Below, one piece after another: positions 35,363-43,141 of a stretch of 64,000 nt of DNA. The notes under the pieces were generated by a model. It was not told the DNA's origin and did not search any database. It was given only the letters and a program-made list of their open reading frames with translations. Location of the stretch: assembly GCA_030431455.1 (NCBI GenBank), contig JAUIJE010000005.1:470890-534889 (forward strand). The letters are read 5' to 3'. Numbering within the stretch: the stretch's first letter is position 1; each line of letters begins with the position of its first letter. The translations under genes and the position numbers were made by a program. Source of the stretch: a bacterium (GTDB taxonomy: Bacteria > Myxococcota > UBA727 > JAUIJE01).

Positions 35363-36225
35363 TGCACAAACGCATCGTGGTCGTGAGCGGGCCGTCGGGC
35401 GCGGGCAAGTCCACCGCGGCCCGGGCGCTGGAGGACCTCGGGTATTTCGTGGTCGACAACCTCCCGCCCCAGCTCATGGAGACCTTGATCAACCTGTCCG
35501 ACAGCTCCGGCAACGAGCTGCGGCAGCTGGCCTTCGTGATCGACGCCCGGGACGCGAACTTCCTGTCCGACTTCGGCGACATCTACGATCGGGTGGCCCG
35601 GTCGGGCCACGACGTGCAGCTGTTGTTCCTCGACTGTGACGACGAGACCTTGGTGCGCCGGTTCAAAGAGACCCGGCGCCGCCACCCCCTCGAGGACGGG
35701 TCCGGGGTGGTCAGCGCGCTCGAACGCGAGCGCGCGCTGCTCGAAGACATTCACAACCGCGCCGACCACACCATCGTGACCAAGGAGCTGTCGGTCCACG
35801 ACCTCAAGCGCACGGTGACCGAGCGCTTTTCCCAAATGGGGTCCAAGACCCAGCAGCTCACGATCTTGTCTTTCGGGTTCAAGCACGGACTGCCCCCCGA
35901 GCTTGACCTCTGCTTCGACGTGCGTTTCTTGCCCAACCCCTACTTCGTCGAGACCCTGCGGCCCCAGACGGGGCTGGACGCCCCGGTGCGGGACTTTGTG
36001 CTCGCCCAGGAAGATGCCCAGACGTTCCTTGACCACGTCGAGAGACTGGCCACGTTCCTCGTGCCCCGCTACGCCGCGGAGGGCAAAAGCTACGTGACCT
36101 TCGCCATCGGCTGCACCGGGGGCAAACACCGGAGCGTGGCCTTGTCCGAGGCCTTCGCCGAGCGCCTGCTCCACAATGGCATTGCAGCCCGGGTGGTGCA
36201 CCGGGACGTCAAGAAGGGGCGCTGA
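35362..36225 (+). CDS. rapZ: RNase adaptor protein RapZ
   Basis: 287 residues. Walker A GPSGAGKS (10-17), DNLPPQL, the Walker B-like LLFLDCDD, and the C-terminal FGFKHGLPPELDLCFDVRFLPNPYF and IGCTGGKHRSV motifs. In enterobacteria RapZ binds small RNAs and guides RNase E to control glucosamine-6-phosphate synthase; in this group only the conserved genomic link to PTS genes is established. Start overlaps the hydrolase stop. Confidence 0.95.
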   Translation: MHKRIVVVSGPSGAGKSTAARALEDLGYFVVDNLPPQLMETLINLSDSSGNELRQLAFVIDARDANFLSDFGDIYDRVARSGHDVQLLFLDCDDETLVRRFKETRRRHPLEDGSGVVSALERERALLEDIHNRADHTIVTKELSVHDLKRTVTERFSQMGSKTQQLTILSFGFKHGLPPELDLCFDVRFLPNPYFVETLRPQTGLDAPVRDFVLAQEDAQTFLDHVERLATFLVPRYAAEGKSYVTFAIGCTGGKHRSVALSEAFAERLLHNGIAARVVHRDVKKGR

Positions 36226-36234
36226 CCGCGCCGG

Positions 36235-37833
36235 TCAGCGGCACGCGGCGAGGTCCGCGTCCGCGAAGTGCACGAACACGATCGACGTCGCGGCCACGGC
36301 CACCACCGGCTCCCCCGCCTCGGTCTCGCTCGCCTCGGCCACCGGCGGCAACGGCGGCAACGGCCCGCGCTCGATGCGCGGCAGCGTCTCGCCGTTGAGC
36401 ATCCACACCGGGCCAAACAGGTCGTCGGTCTCGAGCCGGTACACGTCCCGGGCGACACCAAACGCCGCGGGCCACACCACGTCGTGCGCGTCCTCGGTGA
36501 GGTTGAGCACCACCCCGCTCACCCCCGCGCCAGGGTGGCAGTGGCTGTAGACGAGCACCTCCTCGTCGTCGGTTTGCACGTCGAGCACGACGGGACCCAT
36601 CAAGCGCTGCCACAGCACCGATGCGTAAAAGTCGGGGTTGGGCTTGAGCGTTTCTTCCTCGAGCAGTTCGTAATCGCTGCCCACCAAGGTCTGCCGCACC
36701 ACCTTCTGCTGCCCCCGCCGGGCCATGCGCCCGAGCTCGTCGACCCACCAGAAGGTGGCCGCGGCCCGATCCGAGATGCCACGCTGTCCGCCGCATTGGG
36801 CGTGACCGGTCTCGCCGAGCCAGACCTCGGCGGCGGGCGCGAACGCCCCCGCCGCGTCCTCGACCTCCTGGGCCCAGACCTCGACCTCGGCGAGGAAGTT
36901 CTTGTTGAGCTGAATCTCGGGCTCGGCCTCGCGCACCTGGATCGGGCACCGGTCGGACTGTTGGGGGTAATAGTGCCAAGTGACCACGTCGAGGTGCTCG
37001 CCCCCCGCCTCCAGGGCGTCGGGCAGCCACGCGCCGAACTCGCCCGACACCGGCCAGTAGGCGGACGCGGGACCGGCGAGCTTGACCCCGGGGAGCACCT
37101 CGTCGACGAGGGCGCGCGCCACCGCGAGGTCTGCCGCGTACTGGGCCTCCGAGATCGTGGTGTCCGGTCCGTGCACCACCGAAAACGCGGACACCTCATT
37201 GCCCAGCTCGATGGTCGAGACCGGGCAGTCCAGCGCGGCAAATGCTTCCAGCAACACCCGGGCGTTGTCCGGCTGCCACACCCGGTCTTGGTCCCGCGGC
37301 CCGGGCCCTGCGTTCAGGGTGAACGCAATGTCACTGCGGAGGTCGCGGGCGAACGCGCACATGTCCGCCACCTGGGCCCGGGTGAGGATGTGGCGGTAGG
37401 CGCCCGGGGGCTCGGCCAATCCATCGGTGTCGTCGAAAAACATGCGGTCGGCGTCGGTCCCCCCCACCCGCAGCGTGCCCGGCATCAGGGCCGCGGCTTT
37501 GTCGCGCAGCCCGGTCTGGAAGAAGTCGAACGGGTCCACCGGGCCATTGACCCCCTCGGGGGTCCAAAACTCGCTGCCCGCGACCTGCGAGGTGTCGATG
37601 GCGAACGACAAGAACGTCGGGTCGACGGTGGCGGCCGGGGCGTCGGCGGCCGCGGACAAAGACACCGGGTCCGCGGGATCGACAATGTCACGGCATGCCG
37701 CGGTGGTGGCCACGACGACGCACAGCGCCACGCGCGCCCCCGCGACGTAACGCGGCGCGGCAACGAACCCGGTCGACAGCCGGTCCCCTGCTTTGTATCG
37801 AGGGTGAGTTTTTTGGGGGGGAGTCGTGTCCAT
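36235..37833 (-). CDS. GH79 heparanase-like lipoprotein
   Basis: About 532 residues. Signal segment with lipobox TTAAC (Cys47). The catalytic pair of GH79 is visible: acid/base Glu213 in IELGNE and nucleophile Glu341 in VWLGETGHAQCGG. The following SDRAAATFWWVDELGRMARRGQQKVVRQTL runs closely parallel to human heparanase. It should cleave uronic-acid-linked glycans outside the cell. A final beta-sandwich (about 430-520) is expected. The start is unclear: ATG 37833 gives a long 30-residue n-region, and it shares its CATG with the start of the plus-strand EIIA gene. Opposite in strand to the surrounding PTS genes. Confidence 0.88.
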   Translation of the reverse strand: MDTTPPQKTHPRYKAGDRLSTGFVAAPRYVAGARVALCVVVATTAACRDIVDPADPVSLSAAADAPAATVDPTFLSFAIDTSQVAGSEFWTPEGVNGPVDPFDFFQTGLRDKAAALMPGTLRVGGTDADRMFFDDTDGLAEPPGAYRHILTRAQVADMCAFARDLRSDIAFTLNAGPGPRDQDRVWQPDNARVLLEAFAALDCPVSTIELGNEVSAFSVVHGPDTTISEAQYAADLAVARALVDEVLPGVKLAGPASAYWPVSGEFGAWLPDALEAGGEHLDVVTWHYYPQQSDRCPIQVREAEPEIQLNKNFLAEVEVWAQEVEDAAGAFAPAAEVWLGETGHAQCGGQRGISDRAAATFWWVDELGRMARRGQQKVVRQTLVGSDYELLEEETLKPNPDFYASVLWQRLMGPVVLDVQTDDEEVLVYSHCHPGAGVSGVVLNLTEDAHDVVWPAAFGVARDVYRLETDDLFGPVWMLNGETLPRIERGPLPPLPPVAEASETEAGEPVVAVAATSIVFVHFADADLAACR

Positions 37834-38272
37834 GCAAGGTCCTGACAACAACATCGGTTTGGTCATTGCAGCCCATGCCCCGTTGGCAACCGGGCTCAAA
37901 GAAGCCGCGCTGCGCATCCACGGCCGGCCGCACCCGGTGCTGGTGGTCGACATCGAAGGCCAAAAGGTCCCCTACGAGGCGGTGGCCGAGGCCGCCCGCC
38001 AAGCCGACCAGGGCCACGGGGTGTTGATTTTGGCCGATTTGTTCGGCGGCACCGCGGCCAACCTCGCCATCGCCCAGCTCGGCGACAACCGGGTGGAAGT
38101 GGTCACCGGGGCCAATTTGGCCATGGCCATCGAGGCGCTGAGCTACGCGGGGCGGTCGTCAACGGTCAAGGAGTTGGCCGACAAAGTCGCCGGCGCGGCC
38201 AAGAGCAGCGTGGTGATCGCCGGAGAACTGCTGGGTACCCACGCCTTGGCCGGCGACGGCGTGGCCGCCTGA
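37832..38272 (+). CDS. PTS EIIA, mannose family
   Basis: 146 residues, single domain. Phospho-acceptor His15 in VIAAHAPLATG; DLFGGTAANLA is the family's second signature. No IIB, IIC or IID subunits are nearby, so it most likely serves as a regulatory phospho-acceptor. ATG 37832 is preferred to GTG 37826 because the GGGGGGGAG ribosome binding site (37814-37822) is then nine bases away. Confidence 0.92.
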   Translation: MQGPDNNIGLVIAAHAPLATGLKEAALRIHGRPHPVLVVDIEGQKVPYEAVAEAARQADQGHGVLILADLFGGTAANLAIAQLGDNRVEVVTGANLAMAIEALSYAGRSSTVKELADKVAGAAKSSVVIAGELLGTHALAGDGVAA

Positions 38273-38320
38273 CGTCTTTCCGGGGCAGAATCGCCTCGTG
38301 TTCTGGGGCAGAATGGACCC

Positions 38321-38602
38321 ATGGCCGAACGCTCGCGACAAGTCACGATCAGCAACAAGCTCGGGCTCCATGCCCGGGCCGCCTCCAAGCTGGTGCAGCT
38401 CGCGTCGACGTTCCCGGTCGAGCTCCAGATCGGGCGCGAAGACATGATGGTCAACACCAAGAGCATCATGGGGGTGCTGATGCTCGCCGCCTCCCAGGGC
38501 ACGGATCTGACCCTGGTGGCCAACGGCGAGGACAATGCTTGTGATCGCGCGTTGGACGCGCTGAGCGAGCTCATCGACGACAAGTTTGGGGAAGGCCAAT
38601 GA
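38321..38602 (+). CDS. ptsH: Phosphocarrier protein HPr
   Basis: 93 residues. His17 in LGLHARAA is the EI-dependent site; Ser48 in NTKSIMGVLML is the site used by HPr kinase. Both are intact, so the protein can serve the PTS chain and be controlled by HprK. The 48 bases before it contain a direct repeat, GGGGCAGAAT (38282-38291 and 38305-38314), of unknown meaning. Confidence 0.96.
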   Translation: MAERSRQVTISNKLGLHARAASKLVQLASTFPVELQIGREDMMVNTKSIMGVLMLAASQGTDLTLVANGEDNACDRALDALSELIDDKFGEGQ

Positions 38603-38643
38603 CCGACCCCGACCCTCCGCCGGCGCGGTGGCCATGGACCTGA
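38599..38643 (+). other. 14-codon ORF bridging HPr and EI
   Basis: ATG at 38599 overlaps the HPr stop (ATGA) and reads MTDPDPPPARWPWT before TGA at 38641-38643, seven bases inside the EI frame. It may relay ribosomes from HPr to EI, or reflect a base-calling frameshift in the true EI N-terminus. Confidence 0.3.
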
Positions 38644-40388
38644 TCCGGCGACAGGTGGCCCACGGCCTCGGGGTGTCAGACGGCATCGCCATCGGTCAGG
38701 TGTTTTTGATCGACCGGCGCCACGTCCCCATCAACAAGGTTCATGTCCCGCCCGAGCTGGTGGACGCGGAGGTGGGCCGGCTCGAAAATGCCATTGGACG
38801 GACCACCGTCTCCCTCGAGCGCCTGCTCGAGCACACCCAGAACCAGAACACCGAAGAGCCGTTGCTGGTGCTCAACGCCCACCTGTTGATGGTGCGCGAC
38901 CCGCTGCTGCTGGAGATGGCCACGCGCCAGATCCAAGACGAGCGCAAATGTGCCGAGTGGGCGCTGAAGAGCGCGGTGCGGGCCATCCGCGACAAGTTCG
39001 ACCTGCTCGACGACGCGTACTTTCGCGAGCGCCGCACCGACGTGGACTTCGTGGGAGAACGCATCCTCGCCGCCCTCACCGCGCGCGATGACGGGGTCCA
39101 GGAAGTGCCCACCGACGCGGTGGTCGTCGCGCACAACCTCTCGCCCGAGGACGTGATCACGCTGCTGCGCCAAAACGTGCGCGGCCTCGTCACCGAGGCG
39201 GGCAGCAAGACCAGCCACGCCGCGATCCTGGCCCGGGCCCTGGAGATACCGGCGGTGGTGGGGTGCCGGGGGGCGCTGGAGCTGTGCGGCCACGGTGACC
39301 CGGTGGTGGTCGACGGACGGCAGGGCACGGTGCTCATCGACCCCCCCGACCCGGTGATCGAACAGTACAGGAGCATTGCCAAGAGCCACGCCGCGTTCGA
39401 GGAGCAATGCCTGGCCGAGGCCGACCTCCCGGCGGTGACCCCCGACGGCCACCGGGTGGCGGTGCTGGCCAACATCGACATCGAAGACGAGGTGGGCAGC
39501 GCCCTCGCCTACGGGGCCGAGGGTGTGGGCTTGTACCGCACGGAGTTTTTGTACATCGACGGGCGGCGCCTGCCCTCCCTCGACGAACACCGGCGCGCCT
39601 ACCGCTACGTGCTCGAGGCGATGGGCCCCGACCGGGGGGTGACGTTCCGATCCTTCGACCTCGGGAGCGACAAAGAGGCGGCCGGGGTCCGGACCCCCCA
39701 CGAGGCCAACCCCGCGCTGGGCTTGCGCGCCTGCCGCCTCGCCCTGCAGCACCCGACGCTGTTCCGGGCCCAGCTGCGGGCGGTGTTGTCGTGTCACGAA
39801 GGCGGCAAGGTGTCGCTGATGTTCCCGATGGTCTCCGGGATCGATGAGCTGCTCGAGGTCAAGGCATTGGTGAAGAGCGAACGCGCGGCGATGCAGGACG
39901 AGGGCCTGACCCCGGCGGATGTGCGCATGGGGGTGATGATCGAGGTGCCGTCCGCGGTGTGGGTGGCCGATGACCTCGCCCAGGAAGTGGACTTTTTCAG
40001 CGTCGGCACCAACGACCTGATCCAGTACTCGCTCGCCATCGACCGGCAAAACGAACACGTCGCGTATCTCTACCAGCCCCTGCACCCGGCCAACCTGCGC
40101 GCGCTCAAGCACGTCGTCGACGCCGCGCACCGCGCCCGCATCCCGGTGGGCATGTGCGGGGAGATGGCCGCCGACCCGCTGCACAGCGCGGTGCTCCTCG
40201 GCTTGGGGTTCGATTCGCTGTCCATGCCCAACGTCGCGATCCCCAAAGTGAAGTGGGCGTTGCGCCGGCTGAGCCAGCGCGATGCCACCGCCCTCGTCGA
40301 CGAGTGCCTGCGCGAACGCAGCGCCGCGGCCATCGTCAAGCGGGTCCGCCGGGCCATGGAAGACCAGCTCCCCGACCTCTTCGGATAG
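38634..40388 (+). CDS. ptsI: PTS enzyme I (phosphoenolpyruvate-protein phosphotransferase)
   Basis: 584 residues, without the GAF domain of PtsP/EI(Ntr), so of plain EI size. Phospho-His195 in GSKTSHAAILARA; the C-terminal PEP-binding barrel has GVGLYRTEFLY, FDLGSDK, DFFSVGTNDLIQYSLA and PVGMCGEMA. It starts the phosphate chain to HPr and the two EIIA proteins. ATG 38634 gives the usual short lead into GLGVSDGIAIG; a TTG at 38586 in frame would overlap HPr and is rejected. Convergent with the TonB receptor, 53 bases apart. Confidence 0.95.
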   Translation: MDLIRRQVAHGLGVSDGIAIGQVFLIDRRHVPINKVHVPPELVDAEVGRLENAIGRTTVSLERLLEHTQNQNTEEPLLVLNAHLLMVRDPLLLEMATRQIQDERKCAEWALKSAVRAIRDKFDLLDDAYFRERRTDVDFVGERILAALTARDDGVQEVPTDAVVVAHNLSPEDVITLLRQNVRGLVTEAGSKTSHAAILARALEIPAVVGCRGALELCGHGDPVVVDGRQGTVLIDPPDPVIEQYRSIAKSHAAFEEQCLAEADLPAVTPDGHRVAVLANIDIEDEVGSALAYGAEGVGLYRTEFLYIDGRRLPSLDEHRRAYRYVLEAMGPDRGVTFRSFDLGSDKEAAGVRTPHEANPALGLRACRLALQHPTLFRAQLRAVLSCHEGGKVSLMFPMVSGIDELLEVKALVKSERAAMQDEGLTPADVRMGVMIEVPSAVWVADDLAQEVDFFSVGTNDLIQYSLAIDRQNEHVAYLYQPLHPANLRALKHVVDAAHRARIPVGMCGEMAADPLHSAVLLGLGFDSLSMPNVAIPKVKWALRRLSQRDATALVDECLRERSAAAIVKRVRRAMEDQLPDLFG

Positions 40389-40441
40389 AACCGCTCAAGC
40401 CGTTGGTTCGGGATCGCCACGACGCGCGGCCGCCGCCGGGG

Positions 40442-43141
40442 TCAGAACACGTAGCGGATGGCCACGCTCGCCCGCAAAGGGGCCTCGCGCTGGATCGCTT
40501 GGCCGAAGCGGGTGTCCCCCACGGTGATGGCCCGCTCTTCGATGCGGGTGGCGGGCCGCCGGTCGAGGATGTTGCGCACTTCGGTGATCAGCCAGATGTC
40601 TTGGGTGGTGAGCTCTTTGAGGCGCCAGGCGAGGCGCAGGTTGACCAGGAAGTTGTCGGGCACGCGCAGCTCGACGTCGTCGTTGGGGTTGTTGATGTCG
40701 CCGGGGTCGTAGCCCCGGGGCGCGCGGCGGTCGACGTAGTCGTTGTACACCTGGTTGAAGAACAGCTTCGAATACGGGCGCCCGGTTTGGTACTGGGCGA
40801 ACAGGCCGGCGGTGAGGCCGTAGGGCAACTCGTAGGTGAGGAACAAACGCGCGCTGTGGCGGACATCGTTGCGCAAAAAGCCGTATTCGTAAGCGGCCTG
40901 CCGCGGGTTGTTGAATGAGTAGTCGAACAGCTCTTCGACCGTCCCCTGCAACTGTGCATAGGTATAGGAGGCAAGCAGCGACCACCGATCGCTCAGCCGC
41001 TTGTCGAAGGTGACGTCGAAGCCGATGTACTGGTTGAACGCGTTGGGCACGGTGTCGACGGCGAGAATGAACTCTTGGGTGCCGTTGGCGTAGCCGGTGG
41101 CGGCGCTGCCGGCTTGGTTCCACTGCACGTTGGTTTCGCGATCCTCGATGAGGCCATTCCAGCGGCGGAAGATGAGGTCCAAGGACAAGGACGCGTGGTC
41201 GAAAATTTCCCGCGAGGCCCCGAGCACGACCTCGTGCATCACCGGGGGGGTGAACAGCTGGTTGAACGTGACGTTGTTGCCCCCGCCCTCCCGGCCGATG
41301 GCCACGTCGTACTGGCTGGTGGCGGGGTTGTATTCGTAGACGTCCACCGCGAGCTCGCGCCCCACGAAGCGGGGGATCGCGAGCTGGCCCATGTCGGCAT
41401 ATTGGTAATAGCCACCGCGAATCGCGGTCTTGCCGTCGCCGAAGGGATCCCACACCGCGCCCAGGCGCGGCGAAGGCCAGTTGAGGTTGTAAATCTGCCG
41501 GCCCCCGTCGAGCGGGTCGTTGTAGGTGCGGGCCGAGTCAAAGCGCAGACCGGGGCGAATGGTGAAGTTGGGGAAGGGGTTGTAGATGTCCTGCACAAAC
41601 AAGCTGACGGTGTTGCCCCACACGAAGGTGTTGAGTGGCTCGACCACGCGCAGCTCGCGGTAGGGCGAGCCAGGGATGGTGCCGGGGACCTGCAGCGCGG
41701 TCTCGTCGATGCCGTTGTCCAAAAAGACCTGGCCCCCGGTGCGGTCCTCCTGCAGCGTGGCCCACACCAGGTGGCCCTCCACCCCCAGCTTGAACTCGTG
41801 GGAGCCGAAGAAGTCATCGAGATGAACGGACACCGCCGAGCGCAGCTGCAGCCGGAACCGGTTGTCATCCCGGATGAGCGACTCGTTGTCCGACAAGGTG
41901 CCCAGCGCGAGGTTGAGGCGCCCGGGGGTGGTGAAGTCATTGCTCACCGGGGAGATTTCGATGCGGTTGGTGGAGTAGCCGAAGGTGGTGGTCCAGACCA
42001 CGTTGTCGCCCATGCGGGTCTCGGAGCTGAGCCCGGTGTTGATGCCGCCGTCGTACAGTTGGCGCCCGGCGCGCGGGTGCCGGAGGGGGTCCTGCAGGGC
42101 GTGGTCCGACCAGGTGGGGTCGCCCTGGATGAAGACGGTGAGCGTCTCCCAGGGCACAGGCTGGAAGCGGAGCTTGCCCGACAGCCACAGGCCGCGGGTG
42201 GTGCGGGAGGGGACCACGGGCACGAGGGGGAACACCGGCTCGGCCAGGGGGGGCTGGGCTTCGGCCGCCGACAAGAACACTGCAGAGACATTGTACCAGA
42301 GCTTGTTGCGGATGATCGGGCCCGAGGACAGGATGTTGGCGGTCATGGTCTCGACGTAGTCGGACTCACCGCTCTCGGTGGCGCGCAGGATGTTGGGCGA
42401 TGAGTACACCGACGCGTCCACCACAAACTCGTTGGTGCCCGACGTGGTCAACGTGTTGACCAAGCCCCCGGTCAAGTAGCCGTACTCCGCGTCGAGGGCC
42501 CCGGTGAGGATCTGGGTCTCCTGGATGGTGTCAAAATCGATGCGAACGCCCCCGAGCCGGCTCAAGGGGTCGGTCACCACCAGGCCGTCCAAATGGTACT
42601 GGTTGGCAGCGGCGTTGCCGCCGTGAATCGACGGGATCGTGTCCTGGTCGTGCGCGAGCAAGCCGCCGGGCAACAGGGTGGCCAACGACTCGGCCCGGCG
42701 ATCGGTGGGCACCAGGTCGGTGAAGGCGGGGCGAAAACTGCGCCCCAGGGCCACCCGGGTGGGGTTGACCCCGAGCTCGTAGAACTCGTGCTCCTCGATC
42801 AGGCCATAGCCTCGCTCCAGCTCGTACTCGCGCACCAGGTGCGAGTCGATCTCGATCAGCACTTTGGTTTCGCGGATGGCGCGGTAGCCGGGCCGCTGAA
42901 TCACCAGGTCGTACCGGCCCGGGCGCAACAGGGTATAGCGGAACCGCCCCTGCTCATCGGTGGTGAGCGTCTTTTTGCCCCCGACCAGCAGCGGGCTCTC
43001 GAGGGTCACCTGGGCCCGCGGCACGGGTTCGCCCTCGTCGTCGAGCACATGCCCCATCAAGTTGCCCGAGGTGCCCGCGAGCGCGGCCCCCGCCCACAGC
43101 CACAGGCACAGCCAGGCCACGAACCGTGCCCCCGTCTTCAC
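40442..43141 (-). CDS. TonB-dependent receptor with N-terminal carboxypeptidase-regulatory-like domain
   Basis: 899 residues. Signal peptide (about 1-24), a regulatory-like domain (about 30-115: GHVLDDEGEPVPRAQVTLESP, TDEQGRFRY), a plug (about 150-250: SIHGGNAAANQYHLDG, then ILTGALDAEYGYLTGGLVN) and a long beta-barrel ending with aromatic Phe (AIRYVF), as outer-membrane proteins do. No TonB box could be singled out. It imports an unknown large substrate or interacts with peptides. Start is GTG 43141, overlapping the upstream TSP3 stop by four bases (GTGA); the longer open frame upstream is a shadow. Confidence 0.92.
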   Translation of the reverse strand: MKTGARFVAWLCLWLWAGAALAGTSGNLMGHVLDDEGEPVPRAQVTLESPLLVGGKKTLTTDEQGRFRYTLLRPGRYDLVIQRPGYRAIRETKVLIEIDSHLVREYELERGYGLIEEHEFYELGVNPTRVALGRSFRPAFTDLVPTDRRAESLATLLPGGLLAHDQDTIPSIHGGNAAANQYHLDGLVVTDPLSRLGGVRIDFDTIQETQILTGALDAEYGYLTGGLVNTLTTSGTNEFVVDASVYSSPNILRATESGESDYVETMTANILSSGPIIRNKLWYNVSAVFLSAAEAQPPLAEPVFPLVPVVPSRTTRGLWLSGKLRFQPVPWETLTVFIQGDPTWSDHALQDPLRHPRAGRQLYDGGINTGLSSETRMGDNVVWTTTFGYSTNRIEISPVSNDFTTPGRLNLALGTLSDNESLIRDDNRFRLQLRSAVSVHLDDFFGSHEFKLGVEGHLVWATLQEDRTGGQVFLDNGIDETALQVPGTIPGSPYRELRVVEPLNTFVWGNTVSLFVQDIYNPFPNFTIRPGLRFDSARTYNDPLDGGRQIYNLNWPSPRLGAVWDPFGDGKTAIRGGYYQYADMGQLAIPRFVGRELAVDVYEYNPATSQYDVAIGREGGGNNVTFNQLFTPPVMHEVVLGASREIFDHASLSLDLIFRRWNGLIEDRETNVQWNQAGSAATGYANGTQEFILAVDTVPNAFNQYIGFDVTFDKRLSDRWSLLASYTYAQLQGTVEELFDYSFNNPRQAAYEYGFLRNDVRHSARLFLTYELPYGLTAGLFAQYQTGRPYSKLFFNQVYNDYVDRRAPRGYDPGDINNPNDDVELRVPDNFLVNLRLAWRLKELTTQDIWLITEVRNILDRRPATRIEERAITVGDTRFGQAIQREAPLRASVAIRYVF

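Noticed and set aside
38586..38633. TTG start giving EI 16 extra residues
   Set aside because: It would lie inside HPr and add a sequence not seen at the N-terminus of enzyme I proteins.
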